From Firmicutes bacterium UBA5301 (GTDB lineage: Bacteria > Bacillota > UBA5301), in the NCBI GenBank assembly GCA_002408345.1, contig DHRX01000062.1:4514-26760 (forward strand): a stretch of DNA of 22,247 nucleotides, read 5' to 3'. Positions 13,032 through 20,586 of the stretch are shown here, one piece after another. A program made the translations under genes and the position numbers. The notes beneath the pieces were generated by a model. The model made no database searches and was not told the origin of the DNA. It worked only from the letters and a program-made list of their open reading frames with translations. Within the stretch, counting starts at the first letter, position 1, and the number at the start of each line of letters is the position of its first letter.

Positions 13032-15716
13032 TTGAATTGGTATACATTGGCTATCTCTGAAGTGGTTCAGCTCTTACAAGCCGACTCTACTCTCGGTCTA
13101 AATAATAGAGAGGCTGCTCGGAGACTAGCTAGTTGTGGACCCAATGAGCTACCAAGTAAAGGAAGCTTACGCTTTTGGCAAATGGTTCTTGACCAGTTTA
13201 AAGATATTATGGTCTTAGTATTATTAGTCGCTACTGTAATTTCAGCATTACTAGGGGAGTACGTTGATGCCCTAACTATCATGGCTATTGTCCTTCTTAA
13301 TGCTACTTTAGGGTTGTTTCAAGAATTTCGAGCAGAACGTTCTCTTCAGATGCTTAAAGAATTAACTACACCTCAAGCTACGGTGGTTAGAAATGGGAAA
13401 TCTCTTTTAATTCAGGCTTCCCACTTGGTGCCTGGCGATTTAGTTAAAATTCAACAAGGTGATAAAATTCCGGCTGACCTTAGATTATTAGAATGTTATA
13501 GCCTTGAAGTCGATGAATCGGCTTTAACGGGAGAGTCATTGCCGGTGGCCAAAAATGCCGCTTTACGGGTTAGACCGGAGGCTTTAGTTGGTGATCGCTA
13601 TAATATGCTCTATATGGGTACAATTGTTACTCGTGGTCATGGGCTCGGGATTACGGTAACTACAGGAGTAAAAACTGAAATCGGTAAAATTGCTACTTTA
13701 ATTCATAATGTGCAAGATGAACCAACCCCTCTACAGAAAAGGTTAAATCGCTTAGGACGTGGATTGGTAAAGGTTTGTTTATTAGTTTGTTTAGTAGTAA
13801 CTGGGTTAGGTATCATGCAAGGTCGGGATTGGGCAGAGATGTTTCTGACCGGTGTCAGTTTGGCGGTAGCAGCTATTCCTGAAGGGCTACCAGCAGCAGT
13901 AACAATTTCGTTGGCTTTAGGCGTACAACGGATGATTAAAAGAAAAGCAATTATGCGTAAACTCTCGGCCATTGAAACCCTAGGGTGTACTACAGTTATT
14001 TGTTCTGATAAAACTGGTACCCTAACAAAAAATGAAATGACTGTAACCGAACTCTGGATGCCAGCTGGTGGCAAATATACTATTGGTGATAATTCACAAA
14101 GTTTGGTCGTAAAACAAAAGAATAATTTAATCCTAAACCGTTTGCTGGAAATTATCTCTTTGTGTAATAATGCAGAACTTCAACCGGGACCTAAGAAACG
14201 CTGGAAAGTGCAGGGGGATCCAACGGAAGGTGCACTGTTGGTATTAGCCAATAAAGCCGGTTTTGATTATCGGAGAGCGCGGCAGCAATATCAAATGACA
14301 GGAGAAATCCCTTTTGATAGTACTCGTAAGCGGATGAGTGTTTTTGTAACTGACCCATCTGGAGCACATCGTATTTATACTAAAGGTGCGGTAGATGTTC
14401 TTTTAGAACGTTGTTCTTATTATCTATCTGCCAATGGACCCCAGCCCCTAACGGCTCAGCATAGTGAAAAGGTACGTCAGGTTACTGAAACTATGAGCTC
14501 AGAGGCTTTGCGAGTATTAGCTGCTACCTATCGTGATCGAAATATTGGAGAGACTACTGATGACCCTGAGACCAATTTAGTTTTAGTCGGATTAGTCGGG
14601 ATGGTCGACCCTCCTCGGCCTGAGACTGTCCGAGCTATCGCCTTAGCTAAAAAGGCTGGTATCCGAACTTACATGGTTACCGGTGATCATAAATTGACCG
14701 CTGTTGCCATTGGCCGTCAAATAGGTTTAATTACTAGCGGCTGGGACGAAGCGATGACCGGACAGGAGATGGAAGTTCTCTCTGATGCAGAGCTTAATAA
14801 ACGTTTAGAGCGGATCCGAGTATTAGCAAGAGTTTCCCCTGAACATAAATTGCGGTTAGTTCGCTTACTACGTCAAAATGGTGAAATAGTAGCGATGACT
14901 GGAGATGGGGTTAATGATGCTCCAGCTATTCGGGAAGCCGATATAGGGGTTGCCATGGGACAAAGTGGCACCGATGTTGCTAAAGAAGCTGCCGCTATGG
15001 TACTTTCTGACGATAACTATGCTACTATTGTTGCTGCTATTGAAGAAGGGCGTAGTATTTATGAAAATATTCGTAAATTTATCCGCTATCTTTTAGGTTG
15101 CAATATTGGTGAAATCTTGACTATGCTTTTAGCCGCAGCTACTAATTTGCCGTTACCATTAATAGCAGTCCAAATACTTTTGATGAACTTAGTTACCGAT
15201 GGTTTGCCGGCTATTGCTCTTAGTTTAGATCCGGTTAATCCTTGTATTATGAATCGGCCGCCCCGCCGGGTTGATGCTGGGATCTTTTCGGGGGGATTAT
15301 TAAAAACCATTACTATTCAAGGAACGCTAATAGCGCTGGGAACAGTAGGGGTGTTCCTGTATACTCTGGTTAACGGTAGCCTTTTGATTGAAGCAAGAAC
15401 AATGGCCTTTTCGACTTTAGTTATCTCACAGTTATTTTATGTTTTTCGCTGTCGTGGCCTCGATTCGCAGGGATTCTTTGCGGACTTAGTTTCCAACCTC
15501 TATTTGACAGGAGCAGTTTTAGTCTCTCTCGGTACCCATATTGTGGTGCTTACTCACCCCGCACTACAAAAAATTTTTCAGGTTTCTACTCTTTCTGGAT
15601 CAGATTGGGGGATTGTACTGGCTGTAGCCTTCTTTGTTAGCTGGCTACAAGACCTAACAGTAGAGCTAGCTATCGCTTTAAAACAAAATATTAGGAAGGT
15701 TTTGGGAATGGCTTGA
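13032..15716 (+). CDS. yloB: Calcium-transporting P-type ATPase (type II, SERCA/PMR1-like)
   Basis: This ATP-driven cation pump in the cytoplasmic membrane most likely exports Ca2+, as Bacillus subtilis YloB does. The TTG at 13032 starts 894 residues; AAGGGGAGG (13013-13021) lies 10 bases upstream. Visible parts: an N-terminal cation-ATPase domain, the actuator motif LTGES (165-169), the phosphorylation motif DKTGTLT with Asp326, the nucleotide domain with GDPTEGALL and FDSTRKRMSV, MVTGDHKLTA, and hinge MTGDGVNDAPAIREADIG. Ca2+ ligand positions are kept: PEGLP in M4 (Glu284), NIGE in M5, and NLVTDGLPA in M6. It sits just upstream of yicC, as in Bacillus. In Bacillus spores YloB contributes to germination and heat resistance; whether that applies here is inference. 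Confidence 0.93.
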   Translation: MNWYTLAISEVVQLLQADSTLGLNNREAARRLASCGPNELPSKGSLRFWQMVLDQFKDIMVLVLLVATVISALLGEYVDALTIMAIVLLNATLGLFQEFRAERSLQMLKELTTPQATVVRNGKSLLIQASHLVPGDLVKIQQGDKIPADLRLLECYSLEVDESALTGESLPVAKNAALRVRPEALVGDRYNMLYMGTIVTRGHGLGITVTTGVKTEIGKIATLIHNVQDEPTPLQKRLNRLGRGLVKVCLLVCLVVTGLGIMQGRDWAEMFLTGVSLAVAAIPEGLPAAVTISLALGVQRMIKRKAIMRKLSAIETLGCTTVICSDKTGTLTKNEMTVTELWMPAGGKYTIGDNSQSLVVKQKNNLILNRLLEIISLCNNAELQPGPKKRWKVQGDPTEGALLVLANKAGFDYRRARQQYQMTGEIPFDSTRKRMSVFVTDPSGAHRIYTKGAVDVLLERCSYYLSANGPQPLTAQHSEKVRQVTETMSSEALRVLAATYRDRNIGETTDDPETNLVLVGLVGMVDPPRPETVRAIALAKKAGIRTYMVTGDHKLTAVAIGRQIGLITSGWDEAMTGQEMEVLSDAELNKRLERIRVLARVSPEHKLRLVRLLRQNGEIVAMTGDGVNDAPAIREADIGVAMGQSGTDVAKEAAAMVLSDDNYATIVAAIEEGRSIYENIRKFIRYLLGCNIGEILTMLLAAATNLPLPLIAVQILLMNLVTDGLPAIALSLDPVNPCIMNRPPRRVDAGIFSGGLLKTITIQGTLIALGTVGVFLYTLVNGSLLIEARTMAFSTLVISQLFYVFRCRGLDSQGFFADLVSNLYLTGAVLVSLGTHIVVLTHPALQKIFQVSTLSGSDWGIVLAVAFFVSWLQDLTVELAIALKQNIRKVLGMA

Positions 15717-15751
15717 AGGGATTTTATTTTCTAAAGTGGAATACAGTAATA

Positions 15752-15766
15752 CAATTTTTAAAATTG
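15752..15766. repeat. A/T-rich palindrome in the yloB-yicC gap
   Basis: CAATTTT-T-AAAATTG is a perfect 7+1+7 palindrome ending 4 bases before the yicC Shine-Dalgarno. The one-base centre makes an RNA hairpin poor, and there is no terminator-type GC stem. It is either a protein-binding site or chance in A/T-rich spacer DNA. A weak TACAAT (15750-15755) overlaps it. Confidence 0.3.
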
Positions 15767-15782
15767 ATTGGAGAAGAGGACC

Positions 15783-16661
15783 TTGCCTAAAAGTATGACA
15801 GGCTTTGGTCGAGTTGAGAAAAACAACTCCGCTTGGCAGGTTGTTGTCGAGATCAAAACTGTTAATCATCGTTTTAGTGACCTCAACATTAAGCTTCCAA
15901 AAAACCTTTCTGTTTTTGAACCCGAAATTCGCAAATTAATTAATACTTCTCTCAGCCGTGGAAGGGTAGAGCTATATATATCCCTTGTTTCCCTGGAAAC
16001 CGCTGCGTATAGTATTGGTGTAGATTGGGGGTTAGCCCAATCTTATGTTGATACTGCCCAGTCCTTAGCAATGCGTTTTGGGTTAAACTGCGGTTTAACT
16101 GCCCAACACCTTCTGGAGTTACCTGATCTGCTGACAGTTGAAGAAGCAAAGCTGGATTATGCTGCTTTGTGGGAGTTTATCGAGCCGGCGTTAAGGGAAA
16201 CTCTAGATCAGGTTAACCAAATGCGTTTAGATGAAGGGCAACGCTTAACAGCTGACATTACTATGAGACTGGACAAGATTAGGGATGCTGTAGATCGAAT
16301 CGAGCAACGTAGCCCGCTAGTTACTGAAGAATATGCTCAGCGGCTTAGTGAACGGATGATCCAGTTTCTTCAGGAAGGTTCGATAGAGCAGGAGCGTATT
16401 ATTGCTGAAGCAGCTCTGTTTGCGGAAAAGAGCAATATAACTGAAGAGATTATTCGTTTGCGTAGCCATATTACCGAAGCCCATAAATTACTGGAGGAAT
16501 CGGAGCCGGTAGGCAGAAAACTAGACTTTATAGTTCAAGAGATGAACCGTGAAATTAATACTATTGGGTCAAAAGCTAATGACGAGAAGATTGCTAGTGA
16601 AGTAATTTTTTGCAAAGCCGAAATTGAAAAGGTGCGTGAACAAGCTCAGAACCTTGAGTAG
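15783..16661 (+). CDS. yicC: YicC/YloC family endoribonuclease-like protein
   Basis: YicC proteins are widespread. The Escherichia coli and Bacillus members have been described as endoribonucleases affecting small RNA or mRNA decay. The TTG at 15783 gives the typical start PKSMTGFGR; GGAGAAGAGG lies just upstream, and the TTG at 15768 is an alternative. The product has 292 residues, the usual length. Family signatures are SMTGFGR, EIKTVNHRFSDLNIKLP and SRGRVELYIS in the N-terminal domain. The C-terminal domain has EEIIRLRSHI, GRKLDFIVQEMNREINTIGSKAND and the ending AEIEKVREQAQN. It is the first gene of the yicC-mihF-remA-gmk-rpoZ-coaBC-metK-priA run, in which gaps never exceed 24 bases, so it is probably cotranscribed with them. 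Confidence 0.93.
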   Translation: MPKSMTGFGRVEKNNSAWQVVVEIKTVNHRFSDLNIKLPKNLSVFEPEIRKLINTSLSRGRVELYISLVSLETAAYSIGVDWGLAQSYVDTAQSLAMRFGLNCGLTAQHLLELPDLLTVEEAKLDYAALWEFIEPALRETLDQVNQMRLDEGQRLTADITMRLDKIRDAVDRIEQRSPLVTEEYAQRLSERMIQFLQEGSIEQERIIAEAALFAEKSNITEEIIRLRSHITEAHKLLEESEPVGRKLDFIVQEMNREINTIGSKANDEKIASEVIFCKAEIEKVREQAQNLE

Positions 16662-16685
16662 CTGAACTACAAGGAGGTGAAACTA

Positions 16686-16994
16686 ATGACACTGCCAAAA
16701 CTCACCCCAGAAGAAAAGCAGAAGGCGTTACAGAAGGCTCAAGAGATGCGTACACGTCGTGCTAATATTCGTAAGAAATTAAAAGGTGGGGAACTTACCC
16801 TTGCGGAAGTGCTGGCTAACGATGCAGACGAAGCCATCGCCAGAATGAGAGTAGCGTATTTATTAGAATCATTACCTAAAATAGGCAAGGTATCTTCTCA
16901 AAAAATCATGGAAGAGATTGGTATTAACCAAAGTCGACGTATTCAAGGCCTTGGTGAAAGGCAACGTACAGCACTATTGGAACGGTTAGGTTAA
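16686..16994 (+). CDS. mihF: mIHF-like nucleoid protein (actinobacterial-type integration host factor)
   Basis: This is a small helical DNA-binding protein of the family named for mycobacterial integration host factor, unrelated to IhfA/IhfB. The ATG at 16686 follows a perfect AAGGAGGTGA (16671-16680) by 5 bases; the in-frame GTG at 16677 is inside that ribosome site and is rejected. The product has 102 residues. A basic N-terminal helix has MRTRRANIRKKLKGG. A helix-two-turn-helix-like end has YLLESLPKIGKVSSQKIMEE, IGINQSRRIQGLGERQ and a closing ALLERLG. In mycobacteria mihF lies directly upstream of gmk; here only remA separates them. Confidence 0.88.
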   Translation: MTLPKLTPEEKQKALQKAQEMRTRRANIRKKLKGGELTLAEVLANDADEAIARMRVAYLLESLPKIGKVSSQKIMEEIGINQSRRIQGLGERQRTALLERLG

Positions 16995-17014
16995 AGCAGA
17001 CAGGAGGAACAATC

Positions 17015-17278
17015 ATGGATATCAAATTAATTAACATCGGATTTGGAAACATAGTAGCAGCCAACCGAATTATTGCTATTGTTAGCCCGGAGTCTGCTCC
17101 CATCAAACGGATTATTCAAGAGGCTCGGGATCGGGGGATGCTCATTGATGCTACGTACGGACGCCGTACGAGAGCTGTTATTATTGCTGACAGTGATCAT
17201 GTAATATTATCAGCAGTTCAACCAGAAACTGTAGCTCATAGGTTAAACGATAAGGACGATGATACAGAGGATGTTTGA
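17015..17278 (+). CDS. remA: RemA-family DNA-binding regulator (DUF370)
   Basis: RemA is a small ring-forming DNA-binding protein that activates biofilm matrix genes in Bacillus subtilis. The product has 87 residues and starts at the ATG at 17015, with AGGAGG 7 bases upstream. Typical family sequence is visible: the start MDIKLINIGFGNIVAANRII, SPESAPIKRIIQEAR, and LIDATYGRRTRAVIIADSDH with the basic DNA-contact region. Gene order next to gmk matches Bacillus. The 3' end overlaps gmk by up to 20 bases, so translation is coupled. Target genes in this organism cannot be seen. Confidence 0.95.
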   Translation: MDIKLINIGFGNIVAANRIIAIVSPESAPIKRIIQEARDRGMLIDATYGRRTRAVIIADSDHVILSAVQPETVAHRLNDKDDDTEDV

Positions 17279-17903
17279 TGAGCATAAAAAAGGAACTCTT
17301 CTAGTTCTTTCAGGGCCAAGTGGCGTTGGTAAAAACACTTTAATAAATAGTTTTCTTAGCCGCAACCCTGATATACACTATTCCATTTCGGCCACAACTA
17401 GAAAACCACGTCCTCAAGAACAAGATGGTATAAATTATTACTTTTTGTCGCCAGATAAATTTCATACCATGGTAGATAAGGGTGATTTTTTGGAATGGGC
17501 AGAGTTCTGTGGTAATTATTATGGAACCCCTTATCCGCCTATAGAAGCAGCGTTAAATGCTGGGCAAGACGTAATAATGGATATCGAAATCCAAGGAGCT
17601 AAACAGGTCAAAGAAAAACGAGAAGACGCGGTACTGATATTTTTAGTACCGCCATCGGTTGAGGAATTAGCGAGAAGAATAAGAAATAGAAAAACTGAGA
17701 CTGATGTTGAAATAGAAGCTAGACTAAATAAAGCCCTTATTGAAATGGAAGAGGGCCGTATGTATGACTATTATCTTGTCCACGATAATACAGAACAAAC
17801 TGTAGAAGAATTAGAAGCTATCCGAAAAACTGAAGACAAAAGAATTAAGCGTATTAACTGGGACTTTGTTGTTTCTACATATAAAGGAAAGGGAGGGATC
17901 TAA
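17259..17903 (+). CDS. gmk: Guanylate kinase
   Basis: It phosphorylates GMP (and dGMP) to GDP with ATP, a required purine step. The frame starts at ATG 17259; ATG 17271 is also possible and neither has a well-spaced ribosome site, so coupling to remA is likely. The longer form has 214 residues, the usual length. Landmarks are the P-loop GPSGVGKNT, SATTRKPRPQEQDGINYYF for GMP binding, FLEWAEFCGNYYGTP, DIEIQGAKQVK and the lid region RRIRNRKTETDVEIEARL. The P-loop residue after the Lys is Asn, where Gly or Ser is usual. From this gene on, AGA becomes the commonest arginine codon (7 of 14 by my count), unlike the genes upstream. Confidence 0.95.
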   Translation: MIQRMFDEHKKGTLLVLSGPSGVGKNTLINSFLSRNPDIHYSISATTRKPRPQEQDGINYYFLSPDKFHTMVDKGDFLEWAEFCGNYYGTPYPPIEAALNAGQDVIMDIEIQGAKQVKEKREDAVLIFLVPPSVEELARRIRNRKTETDVEIEARLNKALIEMEEGRMYDYYLVHDNTEQTVEELEAIRKTEDKRIKRINWDFVVSTYKGKGGI

Positions 17904-18160
17904 TGCGTATTCAGCCTTATCTAGATGATCTTGAGGAGATCGTCCCCAGTAGATACAGTATGGTAATTGGTGTATCTAAAAGAGCTAGAAAACTCATGGA
18001 AGAGAATGTTGCTTCTCCTTATCCAGGGGTAACTAAGCCAGTTTCCGTTGCTATGTGGGAAATGAAAGAAAACAAAATTAAATTAATAGAAAGACCAGCT
18101 GAAAAGAAGGAGGAAACTCCATCAAGAAGGGTTCAAGAGTTTGAGGATCTTGATTCTTAG
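17903..18160 (+). CDS. rpoZ: DNA-directed RNA polymerase omega subunit
   Basis: Omega is the small subunit that helps fold and hold the beta' subunit. The product has 85 residues. The conserved N-terminal core has PSRYSMVIGVSKRARKLMEE and KPVSVAMWEM, followed by a variable charged tail. The ATG at 17903 shares one base with the gmk stop (TAATG), and GGGAGGG lies upstream. The position after gmk is the standard one. Confidence 0.93.
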   Translation: MRIQPYLDDLEEIVPSRYSMVIGVSKRARKLMEENVASPYPGVTKPVSVAMWEMKENKIKLIERPAEKKEETPSRRVQEFEDLDS

Positions 18161-18176
18161 CTAGGAGGTAATCTAA

Positions 18177-19379
18177 ATGAATAGCGTCTGGCGTGGTAAA
18201 GTTGTTCTTCTAGGAGTTACAGGAGGTATAGCTGCTTATAAAGCAGTAGAGTTAGCTAGTAGCTTAAGAAAAGCAGGAGCTAATCTTCGTATTATTATGA
18301 CAGAAAATGCCACACGCTTTGTGACGCCTTTAACATTTAGAGAAGTTGCTGCAGGTCCTGTCTATACAGATATGTGGCAAGAACCACTACATTATGATAT
18401 GGCTCATATATCATTAGCTGAAGAGGCAGATCTATGTTTAATCGCACCAGCTACAGCCAATTTGATTGGCAAGTTAGCTAATGGTATCGCAGATGATCTA
18501 CTTACCACAACACTCATGGCTACCCAAGCACCAATCTGCTTGGCTCCTGCCATGAACACTCATATGTGGGAAAATATAGCTGTACAAGAAAATATAGGCA
18601 GGCTAAAAAGCCGAGGCATTAAGATCATAGAACCTGAGGCTGGGCATCTTGCCTGTGGTCAGATTGGTAAAGGACGTTTGCCAGTCTTAGAGACGATCCT
18701 CTACGAATTAGAGTCTCTTCTCTGGCCCCAGGATCTTGCCGGGAAAAGGTTTCTCATCACAGCCGGCCCAACAAGAGAGTTTGTTGATGATTTTCGTTTC
18801 ATCTCCAATCCCTCTTCTGGCAAAATGGGTATTGCGCTTGCCAAAGCCGCAAAACTCAGAGGCGCAGATGTAGACCTGGTTCTGGGTCCTGTAGAGGTCT
18901 CAGTACCACGGGGGATTAATGTCCACAGAGTTGTTTCTGCTTTGGACATGCTGCAAGCAGCAGCAGATTTATTAGCTCAAGCTGATGTAGTTATAGGCTC
19001 CGCTGCTGTTTCTGATTTTCGCCCGGAGAAACGTTTTTCCGGCAAGGTAAAAAGGGATACCTGGGGAGAAAAAGTTAACTGGCCTATGGTACCCAATCCT
19101 GATGTATTAGCTTCGCTATCAAGTCAGCGAAACAAACAGAAATTTATTGGTTTTGCAGCCGAATCTGATAATCTAATTCGCAATGCTAGTGAAAAACTCG
19201 AGAAAAAGAATTTGGATTTGATTATAGCTAATGATATTTCTCGTAAAGATGCTGGTTTTGCGGTAGATACAAACCAGATTACAGTGCTTGGCAAAGAGTT
19301 TAAACAAGAATTACCACTTATGACTAAAGAAGAAGTAGCTCAAAAGATAATTGATATTCTTGTTCAAAATCTTCTTTGA
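18177..19379 (+). CDS. coaBC: Bifunctional phosphopantothenoylcysteine decarboxylase/phosphopantothenate--cysteine ligase (CoaBC)
   Basis: This fused enzyme carries out two coenzyme A steps: the ligation of phosphopantothenate with cysteine and the FMN-dependent decarboxylation of the product. It has 400 residues, the usual length. The N-terminal CoaC flavoprotein domain (1 to about 180) has VTGGIAAYKAVEL, catalytic His77 in MAHISLAEEAD, the PAMN motif (124-127) and the lid Cys160 in LACGQIGKGRLP. The C-terminal CoaB domain (about 190-400) has AGPTREFVDDFRFISNPSSG, SAAVSDFRP, the KVKRD lysine region and NPDVLASL. The ATG at 18177 follows AGGAGG at 8 bases. All key residues are present, so both activities are expected. 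Confidence 0.96.
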   Translation: MNSVWRGKVVLLGVTGGIAAYKAVELASSLRKAGANLRIIMTENATRFVTPLTFREVAAGPVYTDMWQEPLHYDMAHISLAEEADLCLIAPATANLIGKLANGIADDLLTTTLMATQAPICLAPAMNTHMWENIAVQENIGRLKSRGIKIIEPEAGHLACGQIGKGRLPVLETILYELESLLWPQDLAGKRFLITAGPTREFVDDFRFISNPSSGKMGIALAKAAKLRGADVDLVLGPVEVSVPRGINVHRVVSALDMLQAAADLLAQADVVIGSAAVSDFRPEKRFSGKVKRDTWGEKVNWPMVPNPDVLASLSSQRNKQKFIGFAAESDNLIRNASEKLEKKNLDLIIANDISRKDAGFAVDTNQITVLGKEFKQELPLMTKEEVAQKIIDILVQNLL

Positions 19380-19399
19380 ATAAGCAGAAGGAAGGGAAT

Positions 19400-20584
19400 A
19401 TGATGTCTGATCGTTATCTTTTCACATCAGAATCTGTTACAGAAGGTCATCCTGATAAAATGGCCGACCAAATTTCTGATGCTATTTTAGATGCCTTATT
19501 GGAAAAAGATCCTATGAGCAGGGTAGCTTGTGAAACTCTCCTAACGACAGGTTTGGTTTTAGTTGCAGGAGAAATCACGACTAACTGTTATGTTGATATA
19601 CCAGCAATTATTAGAGATACAGTACGCGAGATAGGTTATACTCGTGCTAAATATGGATTCGATTCAGAAACTTGTTCAGTTCTAACCACTGTACATGAAC
19701 AATCTCCTGATATTGCTATGGGTGTAGATGAGGCCTTAGAGATAAGAGGCCAAGGTAGTAAAGGCTTGGAGCTTGGGGCTGGAGATCAAGGACTTATGTT
19801 TGGCTATGCTTGTGATGAAACTCCTGAGCTAATGCCATTGCCAATCTCTTTAGCTCATAAACTAGCTAAAAGACTTACTGATGTTCGTAAACAAGAAATT
19901 CTTGATTATTTACGTCCAGATGGAAAAAGTCAAGTTACAGTGGAATATGATGGTGATAGGCCAGTCCGTGTTGATACTGTAGTAATATCTACACAGCACA
20001 GTCCGGATGTCACTCATGAAAAGTTAACTGCCGATATTATTGAGCAAGTAATTCGTCCAGTTATTGATCCTAAATTAATGGATGAAAAGACTAAATTCCT
20101 TATTAACCCCACAGGTCGCTTTGTAATTGGGGGACCACAAGGAGATACAGGTCTTACTGGTAGAAAAATTATAGTTGATACCTATGGTGGTGCGGCTCCT
20201 CATGGTGGCGGTGCCTTCTCGGGTAAAGACCCAACTAAGGTAGATCGTTCTGCATGTTATGCAGCTAGATATGTCGCCAAGAATATTGTTGCAGCTGGTT
20301 TAGCTCGTCGTTGCGAATTACAGGTAGCTTATGCTATCGGTGTAGCTAATCCCGTATCAATTAGAATCAATACCTATGGTACAGGGGTAATGAACGATAG
20401 AAAGTTAGAAGAGATAGTAAAAGAAAACTTTGATCTCAGACCAGCAGCCATTATTCGTGACCTTGATCTTAGAAGACCAATCTACAAGCAGACAGCAGCT
20501 TATGGACACTTTGGCCGTGAAGATCTCAACTTGAGCTGGGAGAAAACCGACAAAGTAGAGATTCTAGCTCGTTATAAGAGATAG
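19400..20584 (+). CDS. metK: S-adenosylmethionine synthetase (MetK)
   Basis: MetK makes S-adenosylmethionine from ATP and methionine. ATG 19400 (AAGGA 7 bases upstream) or the adjoining ATG 19403 is the start; the TTG at 19376, inside the end of coaBC, is rejected. The product is about 394 residues, the usual length. Signatures are FTSESVTEGHPDK, the GAGDQGLMFGYA motif and the P-loop-like GGAAPHGGGAFSGKDPTKVD, with all core regions intact. It is 20 bases after coaBC, in the same transcription unit. No SAM riboswitch fits in that gap, unlike Bacillus metK, which is elsewhere and riboswitch-controlled. The coaBC-metK order resembles Actinobacteria. Confidence 0.97.
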   Translation: MMSDRYLFTSESVTEGHPDKMADQISDAILDALLEKDPMSRVACETLLTTGLVLVAGEITTNCYVDIPAIIRDTVREIGYTRAKYGFDSETCSVLTTVHEQSPDIAMGVDEALEIRGQGSKGLELGAGDQGLMFGYACDETPELMPLPISLAHKLAKRLTDVRKQEILDYLRPDGKSQVTVEYDGDRPVRVDTVVISTQHSPDVTHEKLTADIIEQVIRPVIDPKLMDEKTKFLINPTGRFVIGGPQGDTGLTGRKIIVDTYGGAAPHGGGAFSGKDPTKVDRSACYAARYVAKNIVAAGLARRCELQVAYAIGVANPVSIRINTYGTGVMNDRKLEEIVKENFDLRPAAIIRDLDLRRPIYKQTAAYGHFGREDLNLSWEKTDKVEILARYKR

Positions 20585-20586
20585 AT

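Noticed and set aside
13703..14074. 123-codon open frame on the minus strand inside yloB
   Set aside because: It is a shadow of the P-type ATPase, lying opposite the conserved phosphorylation-site region, with no ribosome site and no recognisable protein sequence.
19380..19400. SAM riboswitch in front of metK
   Set aside because: Only 20 bases separate coaBC and metK, with room for nothing but a ribosome site.
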